DNA from: a virus
Reading direction: 5' to 3' (one strand)
Length of the DNA stretch: 24,287 nucleotides
IMG/VR virus record: IMGVR_UViG_3300033553_000637
Location: 1-24,287 of that record
Shown here: piece by piece, positions 22,163-24,287 of the stretch
Layout of the letters: each line of letters opens with the position of its first letter
Numbering within the stretch: the first letter of the stretch is position 1
Translations under genes and position numbers: made by a program
Notes under the pieces: generated by a model
The model's database searches: none
What the model was told of the DNA's origin: nothing
The model's input: only the letters and a program-made list of their open reading frames with translations

Positions 22163-23389
22163 ATGTTACCAGGATTAGATATAAAATTTGACAATGGCAA
22201 TATAGATACCGTAGTATCTACTGCCGACGGTGTATTTGGTTTGTTGGCCTCGGCAGTTGCTGTTGTTGATAAATTCGAACTGGAAAAGGAATATACCCTA
22301 AAAGGTATGGCCGATGTGGCCGCATTGGGAATTCTGCCAGATTTGGACAATTACCAACTGTATAAGTGGCTAAAAGAGTTCTATGAAGAAGCGGGTGAAG
22401 GTGCTGAACTCTGGTTAATGGGTTTCCCCAAAGCCGACAAACCAAGTGATTGGTTCACCGCAGATGTAGTTACCGGGAAAGCTCCAGCAGAAAAGTTGCT
22501 GGATGTTTCAAATGGTCGGCTTAATGCATTGTTCACCTGTTACAATCCTGTAGCTCCATTTGTTCCGGTTGTTGTAGCCGGGTTGGATGACGATGTGGCC
22601 TTAGCACAACAAAAAGCCCAATTACTGGCGGTAAATTATACCAAAAATAAATACACCCCACTATTTGTGATCCTTGAAGGTTTTGCTTTTGATGGGGATG
22701 CCATAGGTCTTACAGATCTATTACTAGGTGAAGACAACCGTGTAGGGATCTTTATAGGTGATACCGAAAAAGGCAGCGTTGACCCGGTTACATTAGGAGC
22801 TGCTTCAGGAGTGCTTGCCGGAAGATTGGCAATGATTCCAGTTCAAGAGAATCCCGGAGCCGTAAAAAGGGGTGCATTGGCAACTTTGACCGCTTTTATT
22901 GTAGATGAAAAGGTGGAGCTCTACGATGTAGCAGCCTTGCACAATAAAGGTTATATCACCTTCCGGACACATGAACGCAAAGCAGGCTATTATATCAGTG
23001 ATGATCCTTTGGCAACTAGTATAGATGATGACTACCGTCAAATAACCCGTAGGAGGGTAATAGATAAGGCTTACCGGGTTGCGCATAATATTGCCAGTGA
23101 AGAAATATTGGCAGATTTTGACCTGAACAACGATGGGACCATTTCCCCTTTTTATGCCAAAACTATTGAAGGCAATATCGAAAGGGCAATTTTTAACCAA
23201 ATGACTTCCACTGGGGAGCTTTCAAGAGACCAGTCCAATAAAGACGATAAAGGTGTGATCGCTAAATTCAATACAACATTGAACGTAGCAACAACCAACC
23301 GTATCGAGCTTTCCCTAAAGGTAAGGCCTAAAGGATATGCACGTTGGTTTGATGTATTATTGGGGTACGATGTTTCACTTAACAACTAA
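22163..23389 (+). CDS. Tail sheath protein, DUF2586
   Basis: 408 residues. It builds the contractile tail sheath, showing that the phage is a myovirus. The N-terminal VFGLLASAVAV region, the central beta-rich domain (NRVGIFIGDTEKGS, AASGVLAGRLAMIPVQENPG) and the C-terminal RRRVIDKAYRVAHNIASEEI followed by strand-rich end match the DUF2586 sheath type found in Bacteroidota phages. The C-terminal part is the conserved sheath core. Followed 5 bases later by the tube gene, the usual order (Mu L then M). Confidence 0.9.
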   Translation: MLPGLDIKFDNGNIDTVVSTADGVFGLLASAVAVVDKFELEKEYTLKGMADVAALGILPDLDNYQLYKWLKEFYEEAGEGAELWLMGFPKADKPSDWFTADVVTGKAPAEKLLDVSNGRLNALFTCYNPVAPFVPVVVAGLDDDVALAQQKAQLLAVNYTKNKYTPLFVILEGFAFDGDAIGLTDLLLGEDNRVGIFIGDTEKGSVDPVTLGAASGVLAGRLAMIPVQENPGAVKRGALATLTAFIVDEKVELYDVAALHNKGYITFRTHERKAGYYISDDPLATSIDDDYRQITRRRVIDKAYRVAHNIASEEILADFDLNNDGTISPFYAKTIEGNIERAIFNQMTSTGELSRDQSNKDDKGVIAKFNTTLNVATTNRIELSLKVRPKGYARWFDVLLGYDVSLNN

Positions 23390-23394
23390 TAATT

Positions 23395-23805
23395 ATGTTT
23401 AATAGTAGAGAATACGAATGGGCAGACCTAACCCTGATTTTAGGCGGAAAAGATATCACCGAGATTCGAGCGGTAAAATATACCGAAAAAATAGAACGTG
23501 AAGCTGTGTATGCAAAAGGCAGGAACCCTCACAGCATTCAAAGTGGAAACATTGCATATGAAGGTGAAATCACCATGTTGCGAAGTGGATATGAAAAACT
23601 GGTGAAAGCCGGAAAAGGTAGTGTTCTTGCCCTGGCCTTGGACGGATTGTTTTCTTATGGGAATCCAGCTGATGGGGATGCTTTATTAAGTGATCGTGCC
23701 TCAGGTGTCCGATTTACAGAAGCTGCAAAAGAATTTAAACAAGGCGACAAATTTCAGGAAATAACCCTGCCATTTATCTGCCTTAACATTAAAAATCAGG
23801 TTTAA
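23395..23805 (+). CDS. Tail tube protein
   Basis: 136 residues. It forms the inner tube inside the sheath. DLTLILGGKDITEIRAVKYT, EREAVYAKGRNPHSIQSGNIAYEGEITML and the final beta strand QEITLPFICLNI match XkdM/gpM-type tube proteins in pattern and size. Position right after the sheath and before the frameshifted chaperone gene is the standard tail order. Confidence 0.88.
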   Translation: MFNSREYEWADLTLILGGKDITEIRAVKYTEKIEREAVYAKGRNPHSIQSGNIAYEGEITMLRSGYEKLVKAGKGSVLALALDGLFSYGNPADGDALLSDRASGVRFTEAAKEFKQGDKFQEITLPFICLNIKNQV

Positions 23806-23808
23806 GCT

Positions 23809-24105
23809 ATGGAAAAGCAAATCACTAAAGAACAAATTGAAGCTTGGAAAAAAGCTCACGAAGGCGTTTTTAAAATTACTGTTGAAGACAAGCTTGCTTA
23901 TTTAAGAAGTCCAACCCGTAAAGAGTTTGAATACGCTTCTCAAGTTGCAAAAACATCTTCTATAAAGTTCAATGAGTATTTATTAAAAACTTGCTGGTTG
24001 GCCGGTGATCAAGAAATACAAACCAAGGACTCTTATTTTATGGGAGCATCCGGGCAAATAGCTGCTATTTTAAATATCAAAGAGTCTAAGCTGGAAAAGC
24101 TTTAG
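23809..24105 (+). CDS. Tail assembly chaperone, short form
   Basis: 98 residues. Helical and charged; it sits between tube and the (unseen) tape measure, the place of lambda G or Mu gp41. These proteins wrap the tape measure during tail assembly. The frame ends LEKL-TAG at 24105, but the -1 frame continues in register from just before this stop (see next entry), so ribosomes shifting back one base make a longer form. A DNA sequencing error is an alternative but the site and place fit programmed frameshifting. Confidence 0.85.
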   Translation: MEKQITKEQIEAWKKAHEGVFKITVEDKLAYLRSPTRKEFEYASQVAKTSSIKFNEYLLKTCWLAGDQEIQTKDSYFMGASGQIAAILNIKESKLEKL

Positions 24106-24266
24106 AGGCTGCGAAAATAGTTGATGAAAAAGCAGAATGGCTACGTATAACCAATGCGCAATTACGGTACTATTTTCATATTGACCCTGACAGCCTCAGT
24201 GATGAAGAATGGGCAAACCGAGTAAAAGAATTACAATTTATTAGACAAAAGGAAAGCAATACCTAG
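24096..24266 (+). CDS. Tail assembly chaperone, -1 frameshift extension
   Basis: Read in the -1 frame from AAA at 24096, the sequence encodes about 56 residues (ALEAAKIVDEKAEWLRITNA ... VKELQFIRQKESN) ending at TAG 24264-24266. It has no suitable start codon at its beginning. The last -1-frame stop upstream is TAA at 24087-24089, so the shift must occur between 24090 and 24105. The stretch G-GAA-AAG (24093-24099) is the only slippery site there: Lys-tRNA can move from AAG to AAA. Lambda uses the similar GGGAAAG. The extended protein corresponds to the GT form. Confidence 0.8.
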   Translation, partial: KALEAAKIVDEKAEWLRITNAQLRYYFHIDPDSLSDEEWANRVKELQFIRQKESNT

Positions 24267-24282
24267 CCTTCCTTTTGTTTTT
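24246..24282 (+). terminator. Weak terminator-like hairpin at the window end
   Basis: CAAAAGGAA (24246-24254) pairs with TTCCTTTTG (24269-24277), followed by TTTTT (24278-24282). The arms overlap the end of the chaperone extension. Only two G-C-rich steps, so it would be weak; it may lower expression of the following tape measure gene. Confidence 0.4.
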
Positions 24283-24287
24283 ATCCC

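Noticed and set aside
1-24287. Dedicated anti-phage defence island, toxin-antitoxin pair, retron or diversity-generating retroelement
   Set aside because: No reverse transcriptase, nuclease-effector, toxin-antitoxin or template/variable repeat pair could be seen; the early accessory genes are small and unassigned.

Overview
This window is the left part of a Mu-like (transposable, contractile-tailed) prophage in a member of the Bacteroidota, most likely a flavobacterium. The host assignment rests on general AT-richness, start codons mostly without purine-rich Shine-Dalgarno sequences, promoter-like boxes of the Bacteroidota form TAnnTTTG, and the sequence style of the MuA-like transposase, capsid, sheath and M15 endolysin proteins. 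The phage type rests on an adjacent DDE transposase and MuB-like ATPase, a DUF3164 protein, DUF935 portal, gpF/gpG-like morphogenesis proteins, a DUF2586 sheath, a tail tube and a frameshifted tail chaperone.

Layout. 1-698 holds no convincing gene. It carries direct repeats of a TACCCCCCAAA motif that may be the left attachment end with transposase sites, a UACG-loop terminator-like hairpin and a triple 12-bp repeat. 699-1427 (minus) is an HTH/S24 repressor. 1428-1511 is a divergent control region with a perfect 17-bp palindrome and a second, weaker copy 18 bp away. 1512-11830 (plus) is the early operon: small regulator, a stand-alone paralogue of the transposase DNA-binding domain, a 445-bp non-coding structured stretch, transposase A, ATPase B, a RecA/DnaB-superfold ATPase, DUF3164, and many small accessory genes (DUF2786-like, ASCH-like, DUF4406, small membrane proteins). 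11849-12450 looks like a self-contained transcription unit for a secreted protein. 12497-12745 is a small putative regulator.

12742-18379 lies on the minus strand and encodes packaging and head-neck functions, transcribed in the order small terminase, large terminase, gp36-like DUF1320, portal, gpF-like, gpG-like and a tail-completion-like protein. It converges on the plus-strand gene at 12745 (the two stop codons overlap) and diverges from the capsid operon at 18380-18537, where a 12-bp palindrome lies between the two late units. 18538-24287 (plus) holds protease/scaffold, major capsid, a compact lysis cassette (membrane coiled-coil protein, M15 endolysin, possible one-gene spanin), a small structural protein, sheath, tube and the tail assembly chaperone with a -1 frameshift extension. 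The tape measure, baseplate, fibre and right end lie beyond the window.

Most unusual points: the stand-alone transposase-domain paralogue followed by a structured, T-arm-like RNA region directly upstream of the transposase; the inverted packaging module; the autonomous secreted-protein cassette; and the predicted unimolecular spanin. All functional statements are from reading the sequence; no database search was run.
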